Source: Streptosporangium pseudovulgare | Lineage (GTDB): Bacteria > Actinomycetota > Actinomycetes > Streptosporangiales > Streptosporangiaceae | NCBI RefSeq assembly: GCF_014648055.1 | Contig: NZ_BMQJ01000002.1 | Span: 372,001 to 436,000 of the forward strand | Direction of reading: 5' to 3' | Length of the DNA stretch: 64,000 nucleotides | Shown: in pieces, positions 16,245-25,535 of the stretch | How the letters are laid out: each line of letters starts with the position of its first letter | How positions within the stretch are numbered: position 1 is the stretch's first letter | The notes under the pieces: model-generated | What the model saw: the letters and a program-made list of their open reading frames with translations, nothing else | What the model was told of the DNA's origin: nothing | Databases searched by the model: none | Made by a program: the position numbers and the translations under genes

Positions 16245-18224
16245 TCACGCCAGCGACTCCGGCCGCTTCCACTCCTGGCCCAGCACGTGCTGCGACAGGA
16301 AGGCGAGGACCGTCTCGTACCAGGCGACCACGTTGCCGGGCTTGAGGATCCAGTGGTTCTCGTCGGGGAAGTACAGGAACTTCGACTCGACGTCGGAACG
16401 CTGCAGGTCCCACCACAGCCGCAGGCCCTCGGCGATCGGCACCCGGTAGTCCTTGTCGCCGTGGATCACCAGCATCGGCGTGGAGATCTTCTCCAGCGAC
16501 AGGTGCGGGGAGAGCGCGTCGTACAGCTCGCCGCCCAGGGCGCCGAACTCGCGCTGCCAGTACATCGGCGCGTCGGTCGTGCCGGCGAACTGGTCCAGGT
16601 GCCACAGCGAGGCGTGGGTGACGATCGCGGCGAACCGGTCGGTGTGCCCGGCGACCCAGTTGGCCATGTAACCGCCGAACGAGCCGCCCATGGCCGCCGT
16701 CCTGGTCTCGTCGACCTCGGGCAGCTCCAGCGCGGCGTCGGTGATCGCCATCAGGTCGGCGTGGGTGCGCGGCCCCCAGTTCGCCCAGCCCCGGCGGATC
16801 ATCTCGGGGCCGTAGCCGGTGGACAGGCACGGGTCGGGCAGCAGTACGGCGTAGCCGCGCTCCGCCATGATCCACGGGTTCCACCGCCAGGACCAGTCGT
16901 TCCAGCTCGACAGCGGGCCGCCGTGGATCCACAGCAGGAACGGCGCCGGGTTCTCCGCCGAGGCGCCCCGGGGCAGCACCAGCCAGGCCCGGATCGTCGC
17001 GCCGTCGTCGGCGGTCGCGGTGACCTCGGTCAGGGTGCCGGGCAGCTCCGGCACGGGCACCGGCGAGGCCAGCTCCTCGATCTCGCCGCCGGGGGTGATC
17101 CGCACCGGGCGGGCGGGCGAGTCCACGGCGCTGCGCAGTGCGTAGACCGAGCCGTCGGGCGCGGCGCCGAGCGACAGGTAGGCGCCGTCGTCGGCGGTGA
17201 CCCGGACCGGCTCCGACCCGTCGGCCGGGACCCGGAAGACGGGGCGGCGGCCCTGGTGGTCGGCGGCGACGTACAGCGAGCGGGAGTCGGGCGCCCAGAC
17301 GACGTCGGACGGCCACAGGCCGCCGCCGGCGGCGTGGCCCTCGCCGGTGGCGAGGTCGACGATCCACAGGGTGATCTCGGGGATGTTGCCGCCGTCGGCG
17401 CGGCGGGCGCGGGCGCAGGCGACCAGCCGGCCGTCGGGCGAGACCCGGACCGGGCCGTCGAAGTCGTGGTCCTCCTCCTCGGCGAGGACGCGCGGGGCGT
17501 CGTCGCCGGACGTCCCGATCACGACGAGCCGGGAGTGGACGTCACCGCCGGGCCGCGGCACCTCCCAGGTGGTCACCACCGCCGAGCCGTCCGGCGTCAC
17601 GTCGTAGGAGGCGTTGCCCAGGGCCTTGCCCGGCTGCGGGGTGAGGTCCCTGACCCCGGTCAGCCGGTCGTCGCCGAGCGCGCCGGCGAACAGCCGCGTC
17701 TCGCCGGGGCCGAGGTCGTGGTCCCAGTAGCGCACCGGGGCGCTCTCGTGCAGGATCGCGCTGACCCCGGCGTCCTTGCGGCTCTTGCGCCGCTCGTCCT
17801 CGGTGGCCTCGTCGCCGGGCAGCACGTCGGCGGTGAAGACCACCGTCGGCCCGCCGGTGGCGAACCCGGCCACGCCGCCGGGCCGGGAGGCGACCTGCCG
17901 CGCCTCGCCGCCGCCCGCGGGCAGCAGCCACAGCGCGGGCGCCTCCTCGTCGGGGTCCTTGACGGCCGGGTCGGGGCGGCGCGAACCGAAGAGCAGGTCG
18001 CCCCCGGCGGTGAACTCCGCTCCGCTCTCGCCCTTGACCGACCTGGTCAGCCGGTACGGTGCGCGCCCGTCGAGGGGGATCTCCCACAGGGACGTCCCGT
18101 AGGACCTGCCGTCGGGGTTGAGGGCCTGGACCACGCCGGCGAGGCGGGATCCGTCGGGAGAGAGGCGGAGGGACACCAGCCGGGGAGTGCCGACATAGTC
18201 ACGCATGTCACTGAAAGGAGTCAC
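16245..18224 (-). CDS. S9 family peptidase (prolyl oligopeptidase / acylaminoacyl peptidase type)
   Basis: A 659-residue cytoplasmic serine peptidase. The N-terminal ~390 residues are a beta-propeller with repeated SPDG-type blades ([29 protein letters not shown]) that filters substrates to short peptides. The alpha/beta-hydrolase domain has the oxyanion segment LLWIHGGP, nucleophile Ser in [11 protein letters not shown] (near residue 516), Asp in [11 protein letters not shown] and His in FPDENHW. No signal peptide. GTG start at 18224 with GGGAG upstream. It diverges from ferrochelatase with a gap of about 220 bases that should hold both promoters. Likely role is intracellular peptide turnover. 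Confidence 0.93.
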   Translation of the reverse strand: MTPFSDMRDYVGTPRLVSLRLSPDGSRLAGVVQALNPDGRSYGTSLWEIPLDGRAPYRLTRSVKGESGAEFTAGGDLLFGSRRPDPAVKDPDEEAPALWLLPAGGGEARQVASRPGGVAGFATGGPTVVFTADVLPGDEATEDERRKSRKDAGVSAILHESAPVRYWDHDLGPGETRLFAGALGDDRLTGVRDLTPQPGKALGNASYDVTPDGSAVVTTWEVPRPGGDVHSRLVVIGTSGDDAPRVLAEEEDHDFDGPVRVSPDGRLVACARARRADGGNIPEITLWIVDLATGEGHAAGGGLWPSDVVWAPDSRSLYVAADHQGRRPVFRVPADGSEPVRVTADDGAYLSLGAAPDGSVYALRSAVDSPARPVRITPGGEIEELASPVPVPELPGTLTEVTATADDGATIRAWLVLPRGASAENPAPFLLWIHGGPLSSWNDWSWRWNPWIMAERGYAVLLPDPCLSTGYGPEMIRRGWANWGPRTHADLMAITDAALELPEVDETRTAAMGGSFGGYMANWVAGHTDRFAAIVTHASLWHLDQFAGTTDAPMYWQREFGALGGELYDALSPHLSLEKISTPMLVIHGDKDYRVPIAEGLRLWWDLQRSDVESKFLYFPDENHWILKPGNVVAWYETVLAFLSQHVLGQEWKRPESLA

Positions 18225-18446
18225 GGTCCGAACCTACTCCCGTCGCCGCTGAGACCGGATACCCCCTCGTCCGGCGGAACGCCCCGCGGGACGCGGTGGA
18301 AAGGGGGTGGAAGGTGGAGGGAGGCGGAGTGTGACGAAGAAGACTCCCGGGTGGGGGCGGGGGAGGCGTCCGGGAACGCGCCCGGACCCGAATCCCCCGG
18401 TGTGACCATGCAGAAGGACTTCCCGGCATGCGGTTGGATGAATTCC

Positions 18447-19427
18447 ATGGGGACTTACGACGCACTTCTCGTCGTGTCGTTCGGCGGCCCGGAGAAGCCG
18501 GACGACGTGATGCCGTTTCTGGAGAACGTCGTGCGGGGCCGGGGGATCCCGCGCGAGCGGCTGCTGGAGGTCGAGGCGCACTACCAGCGCTTCGGCGGGG
18601 CCAGCCCGATCAACCAGCAGTGCCGCGACCTGATCGCCGCCGTCGAGCCGACGCTCGACGTCCCGGTCTACTGGGGCAACCGCAACTGGCACCCCTACCT
18701 TGAGGACACGCTCCGGCGGATGACCGCCGACGGCGTCCGCAAGGCCGCCGCCTTCGTCACCGCGGCCTACAGCTCCTACTCGGCCTGCCGGCAGTACCTC
18801 GACGACATCGCACTGGCCAGGGCCGCGGTCGAGGGCGCGCCCGAGGTCGTCAAGCTGCGCCACTACTTCGACCACCCCGGGTTCGTCGCGGCGATGGCCG
18901 ACCACACCCGCGAGGCCCTGGAGCGGCTCCCCGCCGGTCTGCGCGACTCCGCGCGGCTGGTCTTCACCGCCCACAGCATCCCGCTGTCGATGGCCAGGAC
19001 CGCCGGGCCGGACGGCGGCGCCTACGAGGCGCAGCTGCGCAGGACGGCCGCCCTGGTCACCGCCGAGCTGGGCGGGGACCGCCCGTGGGACCTGGTGTGG
19101 CAGAGCCGCAGCGGCGCCCCGCACATCCCGTGGCTGGAGCCCGACGTCTGCGACCACCTGCGGGTGCTCGACGCCCCGGCCGCGGTGCTGGTGCCGATCG
19201 GGTTCGTCTCCGACCACATGGAGGTCGTCTACGACCTCGACGTGGAGGCGGCGGAGACGGCGAAGGAGATCGGCCTGCCGCTGGTCAGGGCCGCCACCGC
19301 CGGCACCCACCCGCGGTTCGTCTCGATGGTGGGCGAGCTGCTGGCCGAGCCGGAGCCCGCCCACTGCCCGCCCGGCTGCTGCCCGGCGCCGCTCCGCCGC
19401 TCCGCCGCGGCGGGCGAGGCGGGGTAG
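18447..19427 (+). CDS. hemH: Ferrochelatase (coproporphyrin III ferrochelatase type)
   Basis: A 326-residue class II chelatase inserting Fe2+ into a porphyrin; in actinobacteria the physiological product is usually coproheme (CpfC route). Recognisable segments are [46 protein letters not shown] (the invariant His) and [18 protein letters not shown] with the metal-site Glu. The C-terminus has a Cys cluster CPPGCC (Cys307, 311, 312), consistent with the [2Fe-2S] cluster reported in actinobacterial enzymes. ATG 18447 is chosen because homologous sequence starts there; an ATG at 18438 is in frame and no clear Shine-Dalgarno sequence distinguishes them. Confidence 0.95.
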   Translation: MGTYDALLVVSFGGPEKPDDVMPFLENVVRGRGIPRERLLEVEAHYQRFGGASPINQQCRDLIAAVEPTLDVPVYWGNRNWHPYLEDTLRRMTADGVRKAAAFVTAAYSSYSACRQYLDDIALARAAVEGAPEVVKLRHYFDHPGFVAAMADHTREALERLPAGLRDSARLVFTAHSIPLSMARTAGPDGGAYEAQLRRTAALVTAELGGDRPWDLVWQSRSGAPHIPWLEPDVCDHLRVLDAPAAVLVPIGFVSDHMEVVYDLDVEAAETAKEIGLPLVRAATAGTHPRFVSMVGELLAEPEPAHCPPGCCPAPLRRSAAAGEAG

Positions 19428-19455
19428 GCGCGGGCCGCCGTACGGGACCGTACGG

Positions 19456-19473
19456 GACCGCCGTACGGCGGTC
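19456..19473. terminator. Palindrome between hemH and the transglycosylase gene
   Basis: GACCGCCGTACGGCGGTC is a perfect 18-base palindrome lying between the convergent stops at 19427 and 19507. It is preceded by a tandem GTACGGGACC pair. It probably acts as a two-way terminator, although the perfect palindrome leaves only a small loop. Confidence 0.5.
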
Positions 19474-19506
19474 GTCGGCCGGGACCTTTCGCGGGCGGGC
19501 CCGGGG

Positions 19507-20823
19507 TCAGGGGTAGGTGCGGGCGTAGGCCTGGGCGATCGACATGACCTTGGAGACGTAGTCCCAGGAGTGGTTGTAGAACCAGACGGCCTTCTCCAGC
19601 TTCTTGCCGCCCTGCCCGGCGCCGTTGGCGCACAGGTAGTTGGCCGCGCCCGGGACGGCGTCGTACGGGCTCCAGATGTCGGCGATCCCGTCGCCGTCGC
19701 CGTCGACCCCGTAGGTCTTCCAGGTGGCGGGCATGAACTGCATCGGCCCCTGGGCGCCGGCCGAGGAGGGCCCGTTGTTCCGCCCGTGCGAGCTCTCCAC
19801 CTGGCCGATCGCGGCCAGGACGGTCCAGGACAGGCCGGGGCAGACCGCGGCGGCCCTGCGGTACAGATCCAGGTAGCTGCCCGGCCGCCCGACCTGCACG
19901 CGCCGGACGGCGGAGGCGCCCCCGCCGGAGTCCTTCTCGGTGGAGGCGGTCCCGGTTCCGCCCTTGCCGCCGTTCTCGCCGGTCGCCGGCGTGGCGGTGG
20001 CCGGCCTCGCGGCGCGGGCACGGCCCAGGGTGATCACCTGCGTGCCCCCTCCGGCCAGCCTGCGCACCAGGGAGCCCAGCTTGGCCGAGGTGTTCTCCGG
20101 GCCGTTCACCAGCAGCACCACGCCGGGGAGGAGGCCGAGGCGGCGGCCGGTCTCGGCGCCCACCAGGCCGTCCACGCCGGGCAGGCCGAACCGGGCCGAG
20201 GCCGCGACCCGCAGCAGCGGGCCGCCGTCCACCTGGTAGTGCGCGCCGAGAACCAGGCCGAGCCGTTGCGCCGCGCCGCCGTCGGCGACGAGCTCGCCCC
20301 GGTCCAGCGCCTCCCACACCGCGGGCTGGGCGGCCACGGCCTTCGGCGCCCAGGCGCGGAAGCGGGCGGTGTCGACCGCGAGCAGGTTGAGGCCCGTCCC
20401 GGAGATCTTGACCGCGCCGCCGTCGAAGGAGTCGATCTTCTGGACGTTCTTGAGGCGGGAGATGTCGGCCTTGGTCCTCTCGGGCAGCGTCGTCTGGGAG
20501 ACCACGAGCAGCCGGGGCGGGGTGAGGGTGATGCCGGGCCCGCCGGTGGCGGCCGGGGTGGGCCCGGGCTCCGGGGTCCGGCCCCGGTCCTGCGGCCGGC
20601 TCCGGTCCTGACCCTGGGCCTGGACCTGGACCTGTTCCCCGGCGGGCTGGTTCACGGGCTGCGGGACCAGGCTGGTCAGGTCCCGGACCTCGGACTCGGC
20701 GGCGGTGACGGTGAGGGGCTCGGCGGGGCGGGTGACGAGGAACACCGCGGCACCGGCGACCGCGAGGGCGACCACGGCGGCGAGCACCGCGACGAACGCC
20801 CCCATCCGGGGAACATGCGACAC
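19507..20823 (-). CDS. Secreted/membrane-anchored lytic transglycosylase with N-terminal extracellular domain
   Basis: About 438 residues. A single N-terminal membrane anchor (GAFVAVLAAVVALAVAGAAVFLV) precedes a Gln/Pro-rich linker, a central globular extracytoplasmic domain (about 105-270) seen upstream of such enzymes in actinobacteria, another low-complexity linker (GENGGKGGTGTASTEKDSGG), and a C-terminal SLT domain. The catalytic Glu is in LAAIGQVESSHGRN, with AQGPMQFMPATW and the VDGDGDGIADIWSPYDAV segment typical of MltB/RPF-like actinobacterial transglycosylases. It should cleave peptidoglycan glycan strands. Start at GTG 20823 is uncertain; GTG 20832 is also in frame. Confidence 0.85.
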   Translation of the reverse strand: MSHVPRMGAFVAVLAAVVALAVAGAAVFLVTRPAEPLTVTAAESEVRDLTSLVPQPVNQPAGEQVQVQAQGQDRSRPQDRGRTPEPGPTPAATGGPGITLTPPRLLVVSQTTLPERTKADISRLKNVQKIDSFDGGAVKISGTGLNLLAVDTARFRAWAPKAVAAQPAVWEALDRGELVADGGAAQRLGLVLGAHYQVDGGPLLRVAASARFGLPGVDGLVGAETGRRLGLLPGVVLLVNGPENTSAKLGSLVRRLAGGGTQVITLGRARAARPATATPATGENGGKGGTGTASTEKDSGGGASAVRRVQVGRPGSYLDLYRRAAAVCPGLSWTVLAAIGQVESSHGRNNGPSSAGAQGPMQFMPATWKTYGVDGDGDGIADIWSPYDAVPGAANYLCANGAGQGGKKLEKAVWFYNHSWDYVSKVMSIAQAYARTYP

Positions 20824-20948
20824 CGCGCTCACATTAGTTCCAAGACGCCGGGAGTGGGACACGGTCCGAAAAATGGCTTTCCTCCGGACGGGCCGCTGAG
20901 AAATCCTCGGTACGATCGACGCCGGAAAAACGGGGAGGGGAGCCTACG

Positions 20949-22145
20949 GTGGCCGGGCTGTATCGAGGGCTGTTCGGCATGCCCGGAGCCAAGGGGTTCG
21001 TCATCGCGGGCTTCGTCGGGCGGATGCCCATGTCGATGCTCGGCATCGGCGTCGTGCTGCTCATCCAGACGCTCACCGGCTCCTACGCCATGGCGGGGGC
21101 GGTCGCCGCCACCGTCAACCTCTCCTTCGCCGTCGCCGCTCCCCTGACAGGGCGCCTGGTGGACAGGTTCGGCCAGGCAAGGGTAATCGTGCCGTTCGTG
21201 CTGGCGCACGGCGCCGCGCTGACCGGCCTGATGCTCTGCGCGGCACCCGCGGTCCCCCGGTGGGCCCTGTTCGCCACCGGCGTCGCGACCGGCGCGACCG
21301 CTATGTCGCTCGGCTCGCTGGTGCGGGCCCGCTGGTCGCATCTGCTGGCCGGGACCGACCGGCTGCACGCCGCCTTCTCGTTCGAGTCCGTCGCCGACGA
21401 GGTCGTCTTCGTGGCCGGGCCGGCGCTGGTCACGGCCCTGGCCACGATGGTGAACCCGTACGCGGGCCTGGTGGTGGCGCTGGTCTGCACGGTCGTGGGC
21501 ACGCTCGCCTTCGCGGCGCAGCGCGGCACCGAGCCGCCCGTCCGCCCGGCGGGCAACGGCGCGGGCAGCCCGATCACGATCCCCGGGGTCGCCCTGATGT
21601 CGGCCGCGTTCTGCGCGATGGGCGCGGTGTTCGGGTCGGTCGACCTGATCACGGTGGCGTTCGCCGACGAGCGCGGCGTCAAGCCCGCGGCCGGGCTGCT
21701 GCTCGCCGCCGTCGCCGCCGGGAGCATGTTCTCCGGGCTCTGGTACGGCGCGCGGCGGTGGAGGATCACGCTGAACAGCCGGTTCGCCCGTGCCCTGGCG
21801 GTGTTCGCGGCCGGGATGGTCCCGCTCTCCCTGGTCGGCGACCCGAGGCTGATGGCGGTGGCGCTGTTCGTCGCCGGGACGGCCATCTCCCCGACGATCA
21901 TCACCGGCTACTCGCTCGTCGAGCGGCTGGTGCCGCCCGCCCTGCTGACCGAGGGCATGGCCTGGCTCTCCACTTCCATCGGGCTCGGCGTGGCGCTCGG
22001 GGCCTGGGCGGGCGGGCGGCTCACCGACGCGTTCGGCGCGTCGAACGCCTACGTGTTCCCCCTGGGCTGCGCGCTGCTGGCGGCGGCCATCGGCGCCGCC
22101 GGCTCCGCCTGGCTGCGAACCCCTGTCGCCGGGCCAAAATCATGA
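20949..22145 (+). CDS. MFS transporter
   Basis: A 398-residue major facilitator with twelve predicted helices. The motif A loop between helices 2 and 3 is GRLVDRFGQARVIV, and the C-terminal half has GAWAGGRLTDAFG. GTG start at 20949 with GGGAGGGGAG seven bases upstream. It lies in a plus-strand pair with the aldonolactone oxidase, 86 bases apart with a GC hairpin in between. Substrate is unknown; no resistance-type signature is seen. A similar MFS gene sits near ferrochelatase and sepH in other actinomycetes, so it is part of the conserved core here. Confidence 0.9.
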   Translation: MAGLYRGLFGMPGAKGFVIAGFVGRMPMSMLGIGVVLLIQTLTGSYAMAGAVAATVNLSFAVAAPLTGRLVDRFGQARVIVPFVLAHGAALTGLMLCAAPAVPRWALFATGVATGATAMSLGSLVRARWSHLLAGTDRLHAAFSFESVADEVVFVAGPALVTALATMVNPYAGLVVALVCTVVGTLAFAAQRGTEPPVRPAGNGAGSPITIPGVALMSAAFCAMGAVFGSVDLITVAFADERGVKPAAGLLLAAVAAGSMFSGLWYGARRWRITLNSRFARALAVFAAGMVPLSLVGDPRLMAVALFVAGTAISPTIITGYSLVERLVPPALLTEGMAWLSTSIGLGVALGAWAGGRLTDAFGASNAYVFPLGCALLAAAIGAAGSAWLRTPVAGPKS

Positions 22146-22231
22146 GTATCGTTCATGTTCACGGTCGGAGAGGTGAGCCGGCGGCCGCGGCGTGACCTCG
22201 CCCGCCCGCCGGCGGGCGAGGAGCGAGAAGC

Positions 22232-23548
22232 ATGAGCGAGGCATTCCGCAACTGGGCCGGGAACCAGTCCGCCACGCCCGCGGAGATCCGCACCCCCGCC
22301 TCGGCGGAGGAGGTGGCCCGCGCCGTACGGGACGCCGCCGCCGCGGGGCGCCGGGTGCGCATGGTCGGCTCCGGGCACTCCTTCACCGGGGTGGCCCTGA
22401 CCGACGGGATGCTGCTGCGGCCGGGCGCGCTGACCGGGATCCGCGAGACCGGCGACGGAGAGGTGACGGCCGCGGCCGGGACGACGCTCGCCGCGTTCAA
22501 CGAGGAGCTGCACCGGAGGGGCCTGGCCCTGGCCAACATGGGCGACATCACCGCCCAGACCCTGGCCGGGGCGGTGCAGACCGGCACCCACGGCACCGGA
22601 CGGCACAGCGGCGGGCTCGCCGACCAGGTGACCGCCATGGAGCTGGTGCTCGCCGACGGCGAGATCGTCACCGTGCGCGACGGCGGGCAGGGGAAGATCC
22701 GCGACGGAGTGAGCGAGCAGGACCTCTTCGACGCGGCCCGGGTGGGGCTGGGCGCGCTCGGCGTGGTGACCGCGCTCACCTTCCGGGTCGAGCCGTCGTT
22801 CCTGCTGCGCGGCGTCCGGCAACCGATGGCGCTCGGCGCCGTCCTCGGCTCGCTCGACGAGCTGGCCTCGGAGAACGACCACCTGGACTTCTACTGGCTG
22901 CCGCACACCGACGCCTGCCTGGTCAAGCGCAACAACCGCGTCCCGGGCCCGGCCGACCCGCCGGGCGGGTTCCGGCGCTGGCTGGACGAGAGGTTCCTGG
23001 AGAACACCGCCTTCGGCGCGCTGTGCGCGCTCGGCGCACGGCTCCCCGGCCTGATCCCCCGGCTCAACACGGTCTCCGCCGCGGCGCTGAGCGCCTCCAC
23101 CCGCACCGACGCCTCCTACCGGATCTTCGCCACCGTGCGGGAGGTGCGGTTCCTGGAGATGGAGTACGCGATCCCGCGCGAGCACCTCGGCCGGGCGCTG
23201 CGCGAGACGCGCGACCTCATCGAGCGGCGCGGCTGGCGGATCACCTTCCCGATCGAGGTCCGGGTCACCCCGCCCTCCAGCGCGTGGCTGTCCACCGCGT
23301 ACGGCAGGCCGTCGGCGTACATCGCCTGCCACGTCTATCGGCCGACGCCCAACCCGGCCTACTTCGAGGAGGTCGAGGAGATCATGACCGGGCTCGGCGG
23401 CCGCCCGCACTGGGGCAAGCTGCACACCCGGGACGCGGCCTACCTGTCCTCGGCCTACCCGCGGTTCGCCGACTTCCGGGCGCTGCGGGACGCGCTCGAC
23501 CCGGGCCGGGTGTTCGCCAACGACTACCTGGACACCGTCCTGGGCTGA
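22232..23548 (+). CDS. D-arabinono-1,4-lactone / L-gulono-1,4-lactone oxidase family protein
   Basis: A 438-residue FAD-dependent aldonolactone oxidase. The N-terminal FAD_binding_4 domain has RRVRMVGSGHSFTGVALTDG, where the His is the usual attachment site for covalent FAD, and GAVQTGTHGTG. The C-terminal ALO domain carries HWGKLHTRD and ends DPGRVFANDYL. Relatives oxidise aldono-lactones at the C2 position, using oxygen or another acceptor; the physiological substrate in actinobacteria is unsettled. ATG start with GAGGAGCGAGAAGC upstream. Follows the MFS gene; convergent with the next gene across a strong hairpin. Confidence 0.92.
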   Translation: MSEAFRNWAGNQSATPAEIRTPASAEEVARAVRDAAAAGRRVRMVGSGHSFTGVALTDGMLLRPGALTGIRETGDGEVTAAAGTTLAAFNEELHRRGLALANMGDITAQTLAGAVQTGTHGTGRHSGGLADQVTAMELVLADGEIVTVRDGGQGKIRDGVSEQDLFDAARVGLGALGVVTALTFRVEPSFLLRGVRQPMALGAVLGSLDELASENDHLDFYWLPHTDACLVKRNNRVPGPADPPGGFRRWLDERFLENTAFGALCALGARLPGLIPRLNTVSAAALSASTRTDASYRIFATVREVRFLEMEYAIPREHLGRALRETRDLIERRGWRITFPIEVRVTPPSSAWLSTAYGRPSAYIACHVYRPTPNPAYFEEVEEIMTGLGGRPHWGKLHTRDAAYLSSAYPRFADFRALRDALDPGRVFANDYLDTVLG

Positions 23549-23655
23549 GAACCGTCCCGGGCCGAGCCGTCGTCCGGCCGGTGCGGGCGGACTCGGCGGC
23601 GGGTGGCCCGTGGGCGCGGGTCGCGGCCCTCGGCCGGTGCGGGCGGACCTGCCGG

Positions 23656-23688
23656 GCGCGGCCGGTCCCGTGGGGGGACCGGCCGCGC
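23656..23688. terminator. 14-bp stem hairpin between lactone oxidase and membrane protein gene
   Basis: GCGCGGCCGGTCCC (23656-23669) pairs exactly with 23675-23688 around GTGGG. It ends five bases before the convergent stop at 23693. The segment before it contains a direct repeat of CGGCCGGTGCGGGCGGAC (near 23576 and 23632). Confidence 0.75.
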
Positions 23689-23692
23689 GGCG

Positions 23693-24961
23693 TCACTCCC
23701 CGGCCGGGGCGACCTGCCCGGCCTCACCGTTCTGGACGTCCTCCTGGGCGGGGGCGTCCGTCTCGGCGGGGGCCGGCGAACCGGTCGGGTTCCCGGTGGG
23801 CGCCGGGGACGGCTCGACCTGGGTGGGGCTCGTGGCCGGCGCCTCGCTCGGGGTCACCGGGGCGGTCGGCTCCGGCGTGGCGCCGGACCCCGGCTGCTCG
23901 GTCCGGTCCGGCTCCAGGGTCGCGGTCGGTTCCGGGGTCGCCTGCGGGGCCGTCTCCGAAGCCGAGTCGGACGGCCTGGGCGCCCGCTCCCGCGCCGGGG
24001 GGGCCTCCTCGCGCCGCACCACCGGCCCGGGGTTGAAGCTCGTGCCCGAGCTCCGCTCGCCCTTGACGGTGCTCGCCACGGGCTGGCCGGTGGCCTTCTC
24101 GAAGCCCAGGATCACGCCCATGCTCACCGCGAACGTGATCACCGCCGTCGCGGCCAGCATCCAGATCCGGGCCCGGCCGGGCCCGCCGGCGTCCCCCGGG
24201 TGCCCGGCGGCGGGCAGGACGGTCGTGCTCCCGGGAGGGCCGGCCGTACCGGCCGCGGCCGTGGACACGGCGACCGACACGGCGGCGGGCAGCTCGGCGG
24301 TGATCCTGGACAGCTCCGCCGTGCCGGGCGCGGCCGCCGGGATCTCGGCCGTGGCGGGATCGACGTCCAGCACGACGAGGTCCTCCAGCGCGGCGGCGTC
24401 TCCGGCGTCGCCGGTGCCGCCGTCCGGGTCTCCGGTCTCCTCCCGGGTCCCGGCCCCGCCCCGGGGGCCGGTCCCCTCGTAGGCCGCGACGACCGGCATC
24501 ATCGAGGTCGGGGCGTCCGGATCCGCTCCGGCGGACCCGCCGGAGCGCCACGCACGGGTCTCACCGGACGACGCCGCGAAGGTCTCACCGTACGGCGCCG
24601 CGAAGGTCTCGCCGCCCGGTGCCACGGAGTACGGCGCCGCGGAGACCCCGCCGTGCGTCCGCGCGGGGGCCTCGCGCACGGTGGCCAGCGCCGCCGTCGC
24701 CAGCTCCCCGTTGCCCTCGACCTTCTTCGGCGGGTCGTCGCCGGCCTCCTGCCGGGACAGGAACGGCAGGTGGCTGCCGGTGCGCTTCAGGTAATGGGTG
24801 TAGACGGCGCCGCCGACCGTGCTGCCCACGCTCATCACGGCGGCGCCGATGACCGTGCCCGCGACCCCGAGATACGAGGCGGCCACCGCCGCCGTCATCG
24901 TGGCCAGGGCTCCCCCGATGATCTGCGGCAGGCTCAGATCGAACCTCTGCTCGCCGCCCAT
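23693..24961 (-). CDS. Two-TM membrane protein with long Pro/Thr-rich C-terminus
   Basis: About 422 residues, function unknown. The N-terminus MGGEQRFDLSLPQIIGGALA leads into a glycine-zipper hydrophobic region (to about residue 55), then about 220 residues of low-complexity sequence including three near-repeats of GETFAA, a single membrane helix (RIWMLAATAVITFAVSMGVIL, near residue 275), and an extracytoplasmic tail very rich in Pro, Thr, Ser and Glu. The architecture suggests a cell-envelope protein with a wall-spanning stalk. Start at ATG 24961 (CGGGGA upstream); the frame is open to 25033. Divergent from sepH. Confidence 0.7.
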   Translation of the reverse strand: MGGEQRFDLSLPQIIGGALATMTAAVAASYLGVAGTVIGAAVMSVGSTVGGAVYTHYLKRTGSHLPFLSRQEAGDDPPKKVEGNGELATAALATVREAPARTHGGVSAAPYSVAPGGETFAAPYGETFAASSGETRAWRSGGSAGADPDAPTSMMPVVAAYEGTGPRGGAGTREETGDPDGGTGDAGDAAALEDLVVLDVDPATAEIPAAAPGTAELSRITAELPAAVSVAVSTAAAGTAGPPGSTTVLPAAGHPGDAGGPGRARIWMLAATAVITFAVSMGVILGFEKATGQPVASTVKGERSSGTSFNPGPVVRREEAPPARERAPRPSDSASETAPQATPEPTATLEPDRTEQPGSGATPEPTAPVTPSEAPATSPTQVEPSPAPTGNPTGSPAPAETDAPAQEDVQNGEAGQVAPAGE

Positions 24962-25535
24962 TCCCCGAATCAGTCCCTTCTCACGAGCTTTCGGTAAAGG
25001 GGTGCGTAAAGGCTCCCCCGAAGAATGACGCATCCGCGTGTCCTGTTGTTCCTGTGACCTGTGCGACAGGCAGATTCACAGAGCCCCGCGTCGCTCGACC
25101 CCGAGGGAGTCCGCCGGAGATGACATTCTCCCGCCAACCAGGCCCGCCATCGCTTCACGCCACACCGGGTGCCATAATCGCCACCGCCGGTGACGGCCGG
25201 GCCGGTCCGGCCCGCCCCTCGGGCGCCCCTCGCCGGCGCGCCCGTCCGAGGGCGGGCGGCACGTTCTCCGCCCGTCCTTCCGGCACTTGCCCCAAGTTCC
25301 CGGCGGTGCTCTCGCTGATCGGAGAGAATCCGTTGGGACACTTCAAACCCGCTGCTCCATCCCGGTGGCCTGTAAGTTGATGAATGGAGCAAATGTGACC
25401 GGCGTCACATCGCTGCGACCCCCATCCAGGAAGGCGATGTTCGGACATGCCGGGTACGGTGCTGGCAGGCAACCGGCACACGCGAGAGACTCATGGGTCC
25501 GGGGGAAGATTGAGCACGACGACGAAGGGACTCGC
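24962..25535. other. 574-bp intergenic region between divergent membrane protein gene and sepH
   Basis: No credible gene on either strand; open frames here lack start sites and homology. It holds a perfect CRP-type palindrome at 25394-25409 and is less GC-rich than its neighbours near 25,370-25,400, consistent with promoter DNA for one or both genes. A purine-rich sequence before 25536 is the sepH ribosome binding site. Confidence 0.6.
25394..25409. promoter_or_regulatory. Consensus CRP/FNR-family operator upstream of sepH
   Basis: TGTGACCGGCGTCACA is a perfect 16-base palindrome matching the CRP/GlxR-type consensus TGTGA-N6-TCACA. It lies 127 bases before the sepH start and about 430 bases before the divergent membrane-protein start, flanked by a locally AT-richer sequence. 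The binding factor, presumably a Crp-family protein encoded elsewhere, is inferred. Confidence 0.6.

Noticed and set aside
21360-21370. GTTCGAGTCC-like sequence resembling a tRNA T-arm
   Set aside because: It lies inside the MFS transporter coding frame and no acceptor stem or anticodon arm surrounds it.
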